In this document: piece after piece, positions 34,867-46,845 of the stretch
Numbering within the stretch: position 1 is the stretch's first letter
Layout: every line of letters starts with the position of its first letter
Assembly: GCA_963693315.1 (NCBI GenBank)
Contig: OY856186.1
Span: 377,854,656-377,918,655 of the forward strand
Reading direction: 5' to 3'
DNA: 64,000 nucleotides
Source: Diogma glabrata
Taxonomy: Eukaryota; Arthropoda; Insecta; Diptera; Cylindrotomidae
Position numbers and translations under genes: made by a program
The notes under the pieces: generated by a model
What the model was told of the DNA's origin: nothing
The model's database searches: none
Seen by the model: only the letters and a program-made list of their open reading frames with translations

Positions 34867-36480
34867 CACTCAGAAAAAAGAGATAGCTTATTTAACGTAA
34901 AGTATATGTAAATTTGACTGAAAATGACGTACGAATTGAGCCAGCGGAGGCATAAGTAAAGTAAACAAAATTGGCAAAGTAAAATCTACTTAAAAGCATT
35001 GTAAAAAGGTCAGTTTTTAATTAAGCTTGTGCAAAAGCAAATTTTACGTAGACCACAAGTAAATATTTAAAAATATATGTAGCCCTAACGTAGCGTTATA
35101 TAATTTCGCTAGTAATATTTTGTGCTGTTATGTTACTATTATGCTAACATCTTGTCTCACCAAAAAAATGAAAAAAAAATTAATTTTTTTGCAATTATTA
35201 ATCGTTTTTTTTATCAATTCAGAGGTTTTTATGCATGGTAATGATAACACAGTGGTTAAGAAGGGCCCTGTAAAGATAAAAATGCTATTTATTATTAATA
35301 TTTATTTTGGACTTAACCCGTATTAGATCCCCAAAGCTCTGTGTACAAGGCAGCAACATTAACCATTCGTCTATCTAAATAATTATTTACATCAATTTAT
35401 TTATGAATATTGTATTGATGCTTAAGTTTAGTACGGCCAAGGGTTCGATTCCCAGACTGACCACTATTTATTTTTTATTACATTTTTTTTAAAATAACAT
35501 AAAAATGAAAATTTCATATATTATTCATAAAAATTCAATTTTACAGCATTTCAATTTATCGATACTGTAGTTTTTTTAAATTTTAGAGACCCAAACATTT
35601 CAAATTGATTCCAACAATAATAATAATGTAACTATAGAAACACAGAAATAACAATTATATATGTCAAATTCTTTTTGCCAAAACATTGTTCTGACATTTT
35701 TTGCTCTCAGATCAATTTATTATTTGACATTACGTGTTTTATTTGGTCAAACAAGTGAGTTTTCGCCCTAAGAAGATATTTTGAATCTAGATTTTTAGCT
35801 ATAGAGCAAAGCATAAAATACAATAAAAAAAAGTACATATATCTCTCAAAATTAGTAAACAAACAAAACGCCACGCCAAAACGCAAGAGCATGTGCTGCA
35901 TAAATTGACCGTTATACTACATTTACATTTGTAAATTTTACTATTATTTTAAGTAAAATTTACGTTTAATATGACTTTAATACTCGAAGTCATACGTAGT
36001 TTTCAAACTATGAAAACGTAAATTTAAAGATGCCTTAGTAGAAATTACGTATCATATAAGCAATTTCCAGCATACTTAAGTTAATCTCTTCGGGTAAATA
36101 GTGGATTATATATACGTGTGTGTATAAGTATGTTTAACACTATTTGCCATGTAAATTTAACATTTTTCGACGGTTATGTTTTACAAAATTGTTAAGTAAA
36201 TGTAACGACTTTTTATGTAATTTTGTTTTCATATTTCAAAATCAACTTTCGTATAAGCTAAAATTACAGCAATCATATGTTGATTTTACTGTTTCAGTAG
36301 TAAATTTATTTTCAAAAATTTTACAATTCAAATTTTGTTTTATTAACGTGGCACAGCTTAATATTACTCAAATTATCAATACTTTGCACTAGTAAATTTT
36401 AGAAAAACGTATGTTATGTTTACAATTTTGGAGTTACTATAGCGCATAAGTAACAAACGCATCGATTTTTTTTCTGAGTG
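34867..36480. mobile_element. 1.6-kb DNA transposon nested in the LINE
   Basis: It starts CACTCAGAAAAAA at 34867 and ends TTTTTTTCTGAGTG at 36480, inverted ends of about 13 bp. It interrupts the LINE's OTU domain. The LINE frame on each side lines up again if the element and one copy of a 2-bp CA repeat are discounted, which supports a 2-bp duplication. The interior is AT-rich with recurrent GTAAATTTTACGT-like words, a split SINE head, and no transposase. Superfamily unknown. Confidence 0.7.
35242..35465 (+). mobile_element. tRNA-derived SINE head, split by a 161-bp insertion
   Basis: An A-box-like ACACAGTGGTTAAG ends at 35260, and a B box GGTTCGATTCC lies at 35442-35452, followed by AGACTGACCAC. 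These are the two halves of a tRNA-type promoter, but about 190 bp apart. TTAAG occurs at 35256-35260 and again at 35422-35426, so 35261-35421 may be an insertion with a 5-bp duplication. Without it the boxes would sit at tRNA spacing. Confidence 0.5.
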
Positions 36481-36712
36481 CAGATGAGTTTCGAGACAAA
36501 ATATAATTCACAGCTTCTACTCGTAATTTCTTTTCATTCGGAGCCTTATTTAATTTTACGTTATTATTGTTTACAAAATTGGCTAACGATAGGAATAAAC
36601 AGTTTCCATCGGCTGCATTTTCTTTTATGCCAAATAGTAGACAGATATTTTCCGTCAAATATTTTATGTCAAATAGTAGACAGATATGATCAATGTAACG
36701 CTTATGTTTCAT
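36481..36712 (-). pseudogene. OTU cysteine-protease domain, first half (LINE)
   Basis: From an ATG at 36712 the minus strand reads through a short tandem duplication (ICLLFDIKYLTEN then ICLLFGIKENA) into ENAADGNCLFLSLANFV. This contains the D-G-N-C-L-F motif, whose cysteine is the nucleophile of OTU deubiquitinases, followed by KKLRVEAVNYILSRNSS. The frame then runs into the nested transposon at 36480. The second half lies at 34866 and below. The domain could act on ubiquitin-like tags or on the LINE's own polyprotein; its role in the element is not known to me. Confidence 0.7.
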
Positions 36713-36849
36713 TCATTTTGTTTTCCATGATTTTAATTGGAGAAAATTGGTTTATTAATTTATTTATTTTATTAATTTATTTTATTTTTTATGAGCAAAA
36801 AATTTTTTTTTTTTTTGAAAAAAAATTGAAATGTAATGATCATGATATT

Positions 36850-37782
36850 GGGACCAATTCAAGAAAAATCTTTTATTCTTTTACAAAAATCTTTTAAAAA
36901 ACGTAAAAGAAATCAAAATTAAAAGATTTAAAGAAATTGCTATTCGAAAGTATTGTTAAAAGTTTCTTTTATTTTGAATGTCGATTTTTTCGAGATCGAA
37001 AAAATCTTTTATGTTATCTGTCAAATGGATAGTTTGTTAAATAATATAATTATTGTAAACTACAAATGGATAAATTATTCAAAATCAGTTAAGTTTATTA
37101 TCTTTTAAAGCATTAAAGCAATTATGATTTATATATAGTTTGCAATATAAATAGTTTTAATAAACTATGTATTTTCTATTTTTTCAGCAAAAATGGATAA
37201 TTTTTGGAAGCAAAACTGTTTCAAGTTTCAAACAATTTTCATGTATATATGAGTGATGTGATTATGTGTGTTATGTTAATATAAATGTGTTTGCGATTAG
37301 CAAAATATTAAAATATTGTTATCAAATATTTTTAAATATTAAATTTATCGAATAAAATGTAACAAATAATTTAAATTTTATTTAAATGAAATAAAATAGT
37401 TTTTGTTAAATAAAAAAAACTAGTTCTAATTTTTTTTCTTCACCAAAAAAGTCATTTTTAATTAAAATTTAATTAAAATGGTATTTATATTTAAATAGAC
37501 TTTGTGTTTTATTTGTTTTTGTTAACAAAAAGTATTTTTTTATAATTAAAATAGTAATTATACAAGACAACAATATTTTCTTTTATCGTAAAATGACCAC
37601 TTTTATGTCTTTTATAAAATGTTAATATCTTTTATACTTAAAAGATTTATAAAATAAAATTTTGGCGCTCGAATAGCAATTTCTGTTATTTGATCTTTTA
37701 TTTTGACAAATAAAAAAATTCATATAGAAAAAATAAAAGATAAAAGAATAACAGAATAAAAGATTTGTATTGAATTGGGCCC
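36850..37782. mobile_element. 933-bp TIR element
   Basis: The ends are inverted: GGGACCAATTCAA at 36850 and the complement of TTGAATTGGGCCC at 37782. Similarity continues through ATCTTTTATTCT and a subterminal GAAATTGCTATTCGA, so the imperfect arms span about 110 bp. The insertion breaks a Transib repeat unit. ATT precedes the left end and follows the right end, but the target is an ATT run, so the size of the duplication is ambiguous. The interior is AT-rich with no gene. Non-autonomous; family unknown. Confidence 0.7.
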
Positions 37783-38410
37783 ATTATTATTATTGAGAAT
37801 TTTATTGCATTATAAGTTTGCCAAAAAAATATTGTCAAGTATGTCGAAAAAATGATTTCATTTATTTTTTTAGACAATATTTTGGAAAAAAAAAATTTAG
37901 CTGTTTGTATGACGTAAATGTGACATGAAAATTTTTGAATTTGTTATAGTTTTTGAAATATTTTTGGAATTTTGAAAAAAGTTTGTGTTTTTGATTTTGT
38001 AATAATTTTTGGAATATTTTTAGAATTTTGAAAAAGTTTGATTTTATTTGATTTTTACAATATTTTTGGAATTTTGAAAGAAATATGAATTTGTGATTTT
38101 GTAATATTTTCTCGAAACGCTAAATGAAGAGGTTTTTGAGTAGTTTGCTGATTGTATCATCTTTTCATTAAATTATGTTAATTTATGATCTGTAATGATT
38201 TTCCGGCAACGTATTGATGTTTCGTGTTAGTTTTGTAATAAATTTCTAAACAGAGATAAAAAATACTTTAACAAAGATTTATGTTTGATATACATCGCTG
38301 CCCAAAACTAAAAACAATGTCCTTATAAAAGTTTTATGCCAAAAACTATATCAAAATCCTTAACCAAAAAAAAAGTCTTGATATCTCAGAGCTTGAGATT
38401 TCAGCCCCTC
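37783..38410 (+). mobile_element. second Transib copy, fragment 2
   Basis: Matches 26510-27420 of the complete Transib in the same orientation: a repeat unit (TTTGCCAAAAAAATATTGTC), then TGACGTAAATGTGACATG, the AT-rich spacer, and the block with AAAACTAAAAACAATGTCCT and TGAGATTTCAGCCC. Similarity ends near 38410, before the transposase part. With 30990-31395 and 36827-36849 it forms one broken copy. Confidence 0.7.
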
Positions 38411-41400
38411 CATACTTTTCATTTCTTATGTTAGTAGTTCTGGTATTTTTTTGATAGCCGTTTTCTTGTTATTATTTCTGCATAAAAGGAAAAATGTTCT
38501 CGTAAAATAAAATCGGTGATAATTTCGTAATATGAGCAACATTGACTGGTTTTTAATTTTTTTGATTAATTCACAACTTAAGGAAAACTCAGAAGATATT
38601 CACTTTAAAAAAAATTCAATTTTTCTAAAAAGTATGTGTCTGGTAAGTTAAAATGGAGGTTAACAAATAAAGGTTGAAAATAAAGGTTTGAAATTGGATA
38701 ATTGGATAAGTAAGCTTCTGCAAAGTGAAATATCATCGGATATTTAGAACAGAGTCTTCATTGCCTTTGTGTTAAACATATTGGGGAATGACATAGTGTG
38801 TTTTTTATCTCTGTAATTGAATTTTTTTATTCTTTTTTATTTTTTTTTTTTTGGTCTCAACGATTTTTATTACATTGATTCAAATTCAACATTCGCTGGT
38901 ACCATTGGCTCACCGCACTTTTATTATATTTATTTGATTATATTAGTATTGATGGTCATCAACAATTGCCTGTACCATTGGCGCAACGATATGTTGTTTT
39001 ATTATATCAAATATTAAATGTGTTTCTAGTTTGGAAGATGTACGAATAATTGGATTAAGTACAAATTATGGGGTGAGTAAAACATTTAAAGTTTTTAAAT
39101 GTAATAATTATATATGATGTGGTGTGGGTTATGGTCTTGGTTACTCCAACTTTTGAATTAGTTAGAGGCCCTATTCTTTGCTTCTTTTAATTTGTCTTAT
39201 TTTGAAATTTTTGCGTGAAATTCAGCATTTATGATGGGCTGAGGAAAAATATAATCGAATTCACAGACTGCGCTTGTCAGAAATTTAACATCTCGAGGCA
39301 CGTAGTTCCTCTAATGTTTTTGATAGTGATTCCACTATCAGGAATCTACAGTATTCATGACAATACTTTTATCGATATGCTTCTTCCGGTATGAAAATAA
39401 TTGTCAGGTGGCTGGCACGTTACAAATAGCAAATAAAGTTTTCTTTTGGTATCGATACTTAAATGATATTATTAGCTCTATTAAGATGGCGGACTAAAAC
39501 TGTAGGCTACAAATAGGACCCAGTCAGGCATTTGTAGCCAAATTGTTGCACCATTAACAAATTTGTAGCCCTAGCCATTTTTTTTTAAAATTCCAGAAAC
39601 TGTTAGCTTTAATTTAAGCTAGCGATTTTCAAAACATCAAATGTTTTATTCATCCAATTTCAATTCTTAATTCATTAAAATTCGTACCCAAAATTTAGGC
39701 AATTTAAAAATTTGTAACGGTTTCCAATTATAAATTATTATTGATATAGTTCAGTTTTTTTTACATTCTTGCAACTCAACTGTTGGATTCATGTATGCAA
39801 CAAACATTAAAGTTTTTTAAGGAAAAATTAATAATTATCTGCTTACTTGTCGCATTACAAACAGCCAGATGTTGTTACTAAGCGATTAGTTGAACCATCC
39901 TTATTATTTGTTCCTTTTATTCATTTTACATACCAAATCATAGTCTAATATTTTGCTACTCAATTTCTATTTCCCTAATAAACGGTTTGACGAAATTTTA
40001 TCTATTTTCCTTTTCACCTTATTTACTTCTTTTCATATTTCATAGGAATACGTTTATTTTATGTTTTTTTTATATTTTCAATGAAATTTTTCGCAGGAAA
40101 AAAAAATTTTAATTTAAAGGAATTTAAGGTAAAAATACTCAACGTTTTTTTTGGAAGAGTTTATTTAGGTGGAACTATTTGGAAGTAAGGAATGTTATTT
40201 ATTGTATTTGCACTTGAGATCATTCAAATATTTTAACTGTAGCGTATCTTTCAAATTTTTTAGTGATAAAATTTTTTATGGCTGATAAGTTTGAGTTTAA
40301 ATGAATTCATTGTAATTTGATTAAAATTTGAAGATCTTCACGAATTTGATTCCTAAGAGATTAAATTTTTCTTTTGATGGGTTTTGCGATGTGAAATATA
40401 GATTTACTTGTTCTAATTTTTGCTTTTCCAATAGCAACAATTAACTTTACCAATATATTTATTAGATTTCAAGGTGTTTAGGAAATTTTTCTTAAACCAC
40501 TAAATTAATTGGTTTTAAGCCTGGAGCTCAGTGCCACAAGTGATCCGACTTAGGGTAAAACTAAACCGATTTTAATATTTAATTTAAACAAACCATAAAC
40601 TCTAATTTGGTGACCCAGACGTAATAATTACAAAACAAATGTTGTGGCCCAAGAACGTTAAGTAAATAACACAAAAATCTCGTTTTAAAAAACTTGTGAT
40701 CGACAAGCTCCAAACTCAACATATTAAAATGCCAGCAATCCAATCAAAAAAGAGAAAAAATATTAAAGAAGACAACAATAAAGAATAAATGAAGATTTTC
40801 ATCAAACAACAAAGGTTTCTTTACATAAGCATCGTGGAATAATCAATTCGCCCTATATATCGTTTTATTTTATTATTTATATAATTTTTTAGACAAAGTA
40901 CAACAAAATATCCTATTTTATCTTTCTAGATAGAATTCAAACCATGTGAAATTTTTTACTCTTCAGTACATTACATATTTTGAATAAATAAAAGAACAAA
41001 AAGCAAAATAAGAAAATGTAATAAAAAACAGGAACATAAAAGGAGAGAGAATAATTTATTTTGTAAGAGAAGAAGTCTATAAAACTTCTTATGGTTTGTT
41101 AGTTTTCCTTTCTTTAACTTTATAAAATTTTCAACATCAAATATCCTTAAATTTATGTTAGGAAAAGAAAATGTACATATAAATGTTTATAAATGATGCC
41201 CATATATTTTCTGGGTAGCCTTTATGCTACCTTTTGTTTATTTATGTTGAGAATTTTTTGTTGTTGTAAAAAGAATTCATTTTAATGATATCAATTTCGA
41301 CACTTGGTTATCTTTATAAAAAGGTGTTATGGTTAAGTAGATTGCTTAGGTGTTGCAATACAATGGACATGTAAGTTATTTTAGAAACTAACAAAAAAAA

Positions 41401-42980
41401 TATACCTTTCGTGCTTTAGGCAACTTAAATAAAATATTTTAACAATCACATTTTATATAATTGTTGTGATGTCCGGTAGTTTTGGTTAATCGTTCAATAT
41501 TATCAAAGTTTTTGATGTGTGTGAAAGTAGAGTAAAACATAAGTGCTGAATCTTTGTTTGCATTAACAAGGAGTACAAATTACGCCTATCAAATTTAATT
41601 ATTGGAGTTTATTTTCGTTGTGTATAGCAATAAGTTGACCCAAGCTTTAAAGTATTTTTATTTTAATCGATGTTGCATAACGTTACAGAAAATCATTCTG
41701 AAAGACGAAATTAGGAATATGAACATGCCCTGGTTTGATTAAGGAGTCCATAACTAACAGAAGGGAAAGTTATTCGATTTTCATCATTAAAACTCATAAT
41801 AAATGAATGAGTGAACACATCCTTTATCGTCGTGCTAAAGTATAACAAGATCACTGATGGGGGTGTGTGTGGCTTACAAACAAAATATTTGCTAAAGCAA
41901 AAACTCTACCTATAATTAAATCGAAATGGTGACTAAAGTAACATTAATAGCACTTAGTACACCCAGGCAATAAATTATCCCAGGACGATTGTAGTTAGTC
42001 CTGGAAAAATTATTTCTACTTGATGCGTAATTGGAAGTAATAATGGTAAAGCAAATGGCACCAAAGTATTGAAAAGTTCATTTAAATGAGTATCCAACCA
42101 AGAATATATAACTGAAGTTTGTTATTCACATTTTAAGTCTCTAAATACCCGAAAAATAGATTCGTTTAGCTTATTTGAACCGCATCAGTTACATAAATCC
42201 AAATTTAAGAATATACCATCGAATAATCGCTTTTTAACTTTCTGCCATTCTGAAATACAATTTTGATTAAAATCGTGATATTTTGATTATTTTTCGTTTA
42301 TATTTGCAATTTTGTTGCTTATGCTTGAAAAGCTTTCCTTAAAATTTTCATATCAGAAAAAAAGAAAATTACAAAATATTTAAGTAAACAAAAAGCAGCA
42401 TTTTTTTGTCTCGTTGGATAGAATCTTTTCATTTTTCCAATTAACAATAAATCTTATTTGAAATGTGAATGTTTAAAAATATCTTGCTTGTTTGCTTTGG
42501 TTATAGGTAGCCCGTTAAATTTGTAATATGATATTGGGTTTTTTTCAATGATATCTTTCGTTTATATGAACGATATGACCAATCTAGAATGATTGACGAA
42601 AACGCATGGAATCTTGATGAATGATCCTGGTTCACTTGAAAATGGAAGATTTGGATTCATTTCAAAATTATACAAAATGCAGACTTCGTTCGTTAATCAA
42701 TTTTGTCAATTTGATGATACTTTGACAAAATATGGAGGTTTGAATGGTTAAGAACTGATAAGTTTTTGGACGACATTGGGATAAGTGGTGGAGAGCCTCA
42801 TGAGTAGCAGTTTATTGAAAACTACAAAAATTGAAGTTTATTGAAAGTTTATTGAAACCTACATTGAAAACTACAATTATTCGTACAACATGCCGTTGTT
42901 TCCATGTGGCTATCGACTCCAGGTCTACGTGCTCCTTCCTTGCACGAGTTTTAATGATTCAGGTATGGAGCGAGTCACGC
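38411..42980. other. AT-rich DNA, no gene seen
   Basis: No supported coding region or element in about 4.6 kb. A loose direct repeat TACCATTGGC occurs near 38900 and 38974. From about 42880 the GC content rises towards the LINE relic. Confidence 0.5.
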
Positions 42981-42989
42981 TAAAAGATT

Positions 42990-45005
42990 AGCATATGGGC
43001 TGGATCAAGGTGTCGTGCGATTCGTGCCATGTCGATGATCGTCTAGGCTGGAGCCCGTTGTAATAGCTTAGTTACGAACATAGCCGCCTGAACATCGGGT
43101 GGCCTTTAAGCATATTTTACATTGCGAAGTTAGCATAGCTCTGACTTGGTCAGTTTTAAAAGAACAAAACAACACAAATAAAAATAAAACGCCCGACGTC
43201 ATCGCGTCGACGAGGGAAAAGGTTCAAGTGGCAGTTGCAGGAGGAAGTACCAGTGGCATGTGTCTGTGGCAGGAGGCAGTTGGTAGAAGTTAAAGGCAAA
43301 GAGCTTCACCTCTACCACCTTTAGGACAACCTGGAGGGCTGCATGACCCACTGAGATTGGGCTCAGGGCAGCTGGTACCAGGATACCAGATGGTACCTAA
43401 GGTTTCTCGGGGAGGGAATGCTCAATCGTCGGTGCATATAACGTGAAGTGGACGAGAGAGTCCACGACGCCGCAGGACAATACAGCTATGAAGGCCTAAC
43501 TACCATCAAAGTCGAAAGCCTTCGTCGCTAGGTAGTGGTAGCATTAGCATTGTATGCAAGGGACGGGCTACTGATACCGCCTACAGAGCTGGTGGAATGG
43601 TTCAACAAAAAAAATGTTCTCCTATCGTCGGGTGTGATGCAAAATTTACAGCGAGACATGAGGAAGTACAGATGCAAACCAAAACGGTGAAATTTCTGTT
43701 AAAATTTTTAATTAAGAAAAACCTTAGCATATTTAACATCAGGAACACACCCATTTTTGTGATCAGGGCAAGACAGTAGGTATAAGATTCAACGGTAAGA
43801 AATACCAATGTATGACAGTTTATAAAGAACTAAGTCTCAAATTTTCAGATCTTAGAATGATTCTGTTTGAACTAGATAGTACGAAAGAGGTATCACCCGT
43901 GATTTGGAACCCACGGACACAATTTGAGGAAAATCTGGAAGAAGATCTACAGCTAGTAACGGTTAAAAGGACATTAAAACACTTTAACGCAAACCTGGCA
44001 TTCACCAAGGCATTCGAAGTCAACTGCCCAACTACTAAGGTAAAAGAGCAGAGGGAGGCATTGAATGGAGCAAGGAGTTGTCAAAGTTAAGAACAGAAGA
44101 ACGGAGGCTTTTTAATAGAGCAAAGAATCTGGAAAGTAGGAAAAATTTTCTAAGCTACCTACCAACTATAATAAAAAAATCAAGAGGACAAAGAGAAGCA
44201 GCTTAAGAACCTCTTGTAATAATATCTCTGCAACATCTGTAGCCGCTAGGCTGCATATTGCTATTGCGAAAGGCAGTGTAGAGATTAAAAATTAGTTAAG
44301 AAAGCGTTATTGAACGAATTCGGAAGATGAGCAGCAGATAACTCCTATTTTTCTATAAACACACTTTACAGGAGGCATAAGCACCTGTGCAGAAAACGTG
44401 AGCAAGAAGAAGAGTTAAAGACCAAGTCTAGAGGGTAGCTGCCTCACTGTTTACAGGAAACCGTATTAAATGCGCCATAAGCACTTTTGAGCGATACAAA
44501 TCATCAACATTGGACGAGATAGTGCCGGCTCTCAGTCGAATTTCAGTGGAAGTCTCATAGACCAATTACTTTCACATATTGTATGTTAAAAACGATGGCA
44601 GATCAACGGAAACTGCGCGTTAAAGTTAATCAAGGAATAAAAAGAGGTAGTGGACAATAAAAAAAGTTGCTGTCTGTTCCTTTTTAGACAATGAGGGAGC
44701 TTTTGACAATTGGAGCTGTCAAGAAAGTTTTAAGTGGGGAAGCACCTGATTGATAGAATAAATTGATTGATAGAACAATTGAATGGATTCGTAAGGTTCT
44801 GATAACTTGAATAGCTGAATCCAAAGCTACAGGTGATTTTAAAATCAGCTTTGGCACCACTAGAGGCTGTCCGCAAAGTGAGGTCTTATCGCCCTGCATG
44901 TGGAGTCTAGCAGTGGATGAAGTTCTAGTTGTATTGAGTTTCCACGTCATTAAATGTCTTGGGTACGCGGCTTACATTGTCATTATTGCCAGAGGTAAGT
45001 TCGAA
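42990..45005 (+). pseudogene. decayed APE-type LINE (copy A): endonuclease and reverse transcriptase remnants
   Basis: GC-richer than its surroundings and broken in many frames. Endonuclease scraps include SPIVGCDAKFTAR near 43617-43660 and NTPIFVIRARQ near 43745-43780. A linker reading RMILFELDSTKE follows at about 43850. Polymerase scraps are FLDNEGAFDNW (domain A, 44681-44713), TRGCPQSEVLSPCMW (domain B, about 44860-44905) and LGYAAYIVIIARG (domain C, about 44957-44995). In domain C both catalytic aspartates of the usual YADD are lost. A deletion near 44590 joins distant parts of the polymerase N-terminus. The style is Jockey/R1-like. It shares long stretches with copy A' at 46318-48718. 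Confidence 0.65.
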
Positions 45006-45039
45006 AAAATACTATGTGTTATTGTAGAGGGGACTGAAT

Positions 45040-45930
45040 CTGATAAACACTTGGTGCACTGATGAAATAAACCAACAAGCTGATCTATTTGCTCCTCACC
45101 ATAACTGCACACAAATTAACGATCAGTCTATCGGAGTGTCTAATATTCCTGGACAAAGTATGGTAACTTACTTGATATGTTTTTGACAAATGATTTTTAC
45201 TTGGTAAACTTTAAAGTATCAGAACTTTTAGGTTCTACTCATAATTTGATCCCAACACAGTTGAATATTCAAATTATAACACAATTTAGAGCAAATTCCT
45301 CTTTAATTTGGGATTATAGAACTGCGGATTATCAGGACCTTAGAAGTTTTTCCAAATGGGTTTTCTGGAAATATAATTATCTTCCCGGCCAGATCCAAAC
45401 ATTTATGGTTTTTGTGTAAATGCAAAAAACAATAAAAATAAAACAAAAGACTTTACTTCACTGGTTTAACCGAAACAAAACCTATAAAAGTCAGTACCAA
45501 AAATACAGAAACTTATGTTGACAACTAATAGATGAAGAAAAATATCATTTTAGTAGATAAAAAACCTTTTAATTTGCAAAGTACCCAACTGTCTTGTGCA
45601 ATTTCTATAAAACCGCAAAAGCTGTCCAAAGTAGTTTTTTGTAAGGTAACATTACCACAAATATATTTTCGACTAATGTACGAGTTTCTCAAGGTTCCGC
45701 TTTATCACACACTTTTTATTATCTCTGTTAATGACTCGTTAGATTCAACGATACATCCTACATGCTTCAATGGTCTTTTGGAGAAGGAGTCTGTCAAACA
45801 TCTAGGAGTATAAGTTGAAAATGATATGCAGTGGAATCCTCATATTTTAATCTGTCTAGGAACGCTGTTCAAAAATTGGGATTTAAGGTCAATATCATAT
45901 GTTTTTCAACAGCGAAAGGTTTCTTTTTAA
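45040..45930 (+). pseudogene. second, different LINE relic (copy B)
   Basis: Fragments of another non-LTR retrotransposon. The frame near 45177-45419 reads MFLTNDFYLVNFKVSELLGS and then SSLIWDYRTADYQDLRSF, resembling the end of an AP endonuclease and the linker after it. 45650-45750 holds a decayed domain B region (LFIISVNDSL). 45790-45900 reads KHLGV, ENDMQWNPHI, then NLSRNAVQKLGF in another frame, the part after the polymerase catalytic site. The style is CR1/Jockey-like. No intact domain. Confidence 0.5.
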
Positions 45931-45938
45931 ATAATGCC

Positions 45939-46004
45939 GCATTTACACGATTCACTTTGGATGAATCATACGGATGAATCACCCAAAGTGAACTGTGTAA
46001 ATGC
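45939..46004. repeat. 66-bp palindrome
   Basis: Starts GCATTTACAC and ends with the complement; most positions pair across the whole 66 bp, including TTCACTTTGG/CCAAAGTGAA. Probably a minimal palindromic MITE. The rest of 45931-46317 shows no gene. Confidence 0.7.
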
Positions 46005-46317
46005 AGCTTAAGAATAAAAATTTTCTTCAAAACAACATCATCGAAGAAAAAGTCAGGCAAGTACGAATATAATTCGCTCGCTGAGGGTTGCGTGTGTATA
46101 ATATTTGAGAAAAAAACAGTTTTTGTTAGTATAGTTTCACGTTTACTTGAAATTATAACTATAGTAAAAAAATTTTTAGTATCGATTTAGCAAAATCCCT
46201 ACACCCGTGAATTTTTAAAAATTTTTTCTTTTGTATTATTTGTATAGATAGGACAAACAAAACTTCAACATTTTTTAAAATAAGTCGAAAACTGTTCAAA
46301 TAAATCCTCCTTGTCGG

Positions 46318-46845
46318 ATCATGGAATGATTCTGTTTGAGCTGGATAGTACAAAAGAGGAATTACCTGCGATTTGGAACTCCAAGAACACTAGGTGGGAT
46401 CAATTTGAGGAGAATATGAAAGAAGACCTACAGTTAGTAATGGTTACAGGGACATAAAAACAATATACTGCGCTGGAGCAATCTGCAGCTTAGGTAAACC
46501 TGGCTCGCACCAAGGCTTTTGAAGATAACTGCCTAATTACTACGGTAAAAGAGCAAAAGGACGCTTTTTGATGGAGCAAGGAGTTGTCAAAATTAGGAAC
46601 AGAAGTACGGAGGCTCTTTAGTAGAGCAAAACAATCCGGAAACTAGGAAAAGTATACAAGAGTGGGTGCTTACCATCTACAAAGAAGAAATCAGGAACAC
46701 AAAGAAGGGAAACTTCAGAATCTTCTGTAATAATATCTCTGCAGCATGTGTAGCCGCTAGGCTGCATAAAGTGTTGGCGAAGGACGGTATCGAGATTAAA
46801 AATTTGTTAAGAAGACCGGATTGAACGTATACGGATGAGTAACAG
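46318..46845 (+). pseudogene. LINE copy A', first part
   Basis: Aligns with 43850-44340 of copy A: AATGATTCTGTTTGA, GATTTGGAAC, then GGAGCAAGGAGTTGTCAAA, AATAATATCTCTGCA and CCGCTAGGCTGCATA. It covers the linker between endonuclease and polymerase and breaks off at GATGAGTAACAG (46845), where the solo LTR begins; the match resumes at 48175. Confidence 0.7.

Larger units (their letters stand above)
31396..36826 (-). mobile_element. R2-superclade LINE with OTU domain, decayed
   Basis: A minus-strand non-LTR retrotransposon inserted into a Transib repeat unit. The unit sequence breaks at GGATGAA near 31395 and picks up at AAATGTAATGATCATG near 36829, as judged against the intact unit at about 26483-26520. 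Without the nested transposon (34867-36480) the LINE is about 3.8 kb. In coding order it holds an OTU cysteine-protease domain, a C2H2 zinc finger, a reverse transcriptase with FADD, a partial CCHC motif and a restriction-like endonuclease. At least one in-frame stop and several frameshifts make it inactive. Boundaries are good to about 10 bp. Confidence 0.75.
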
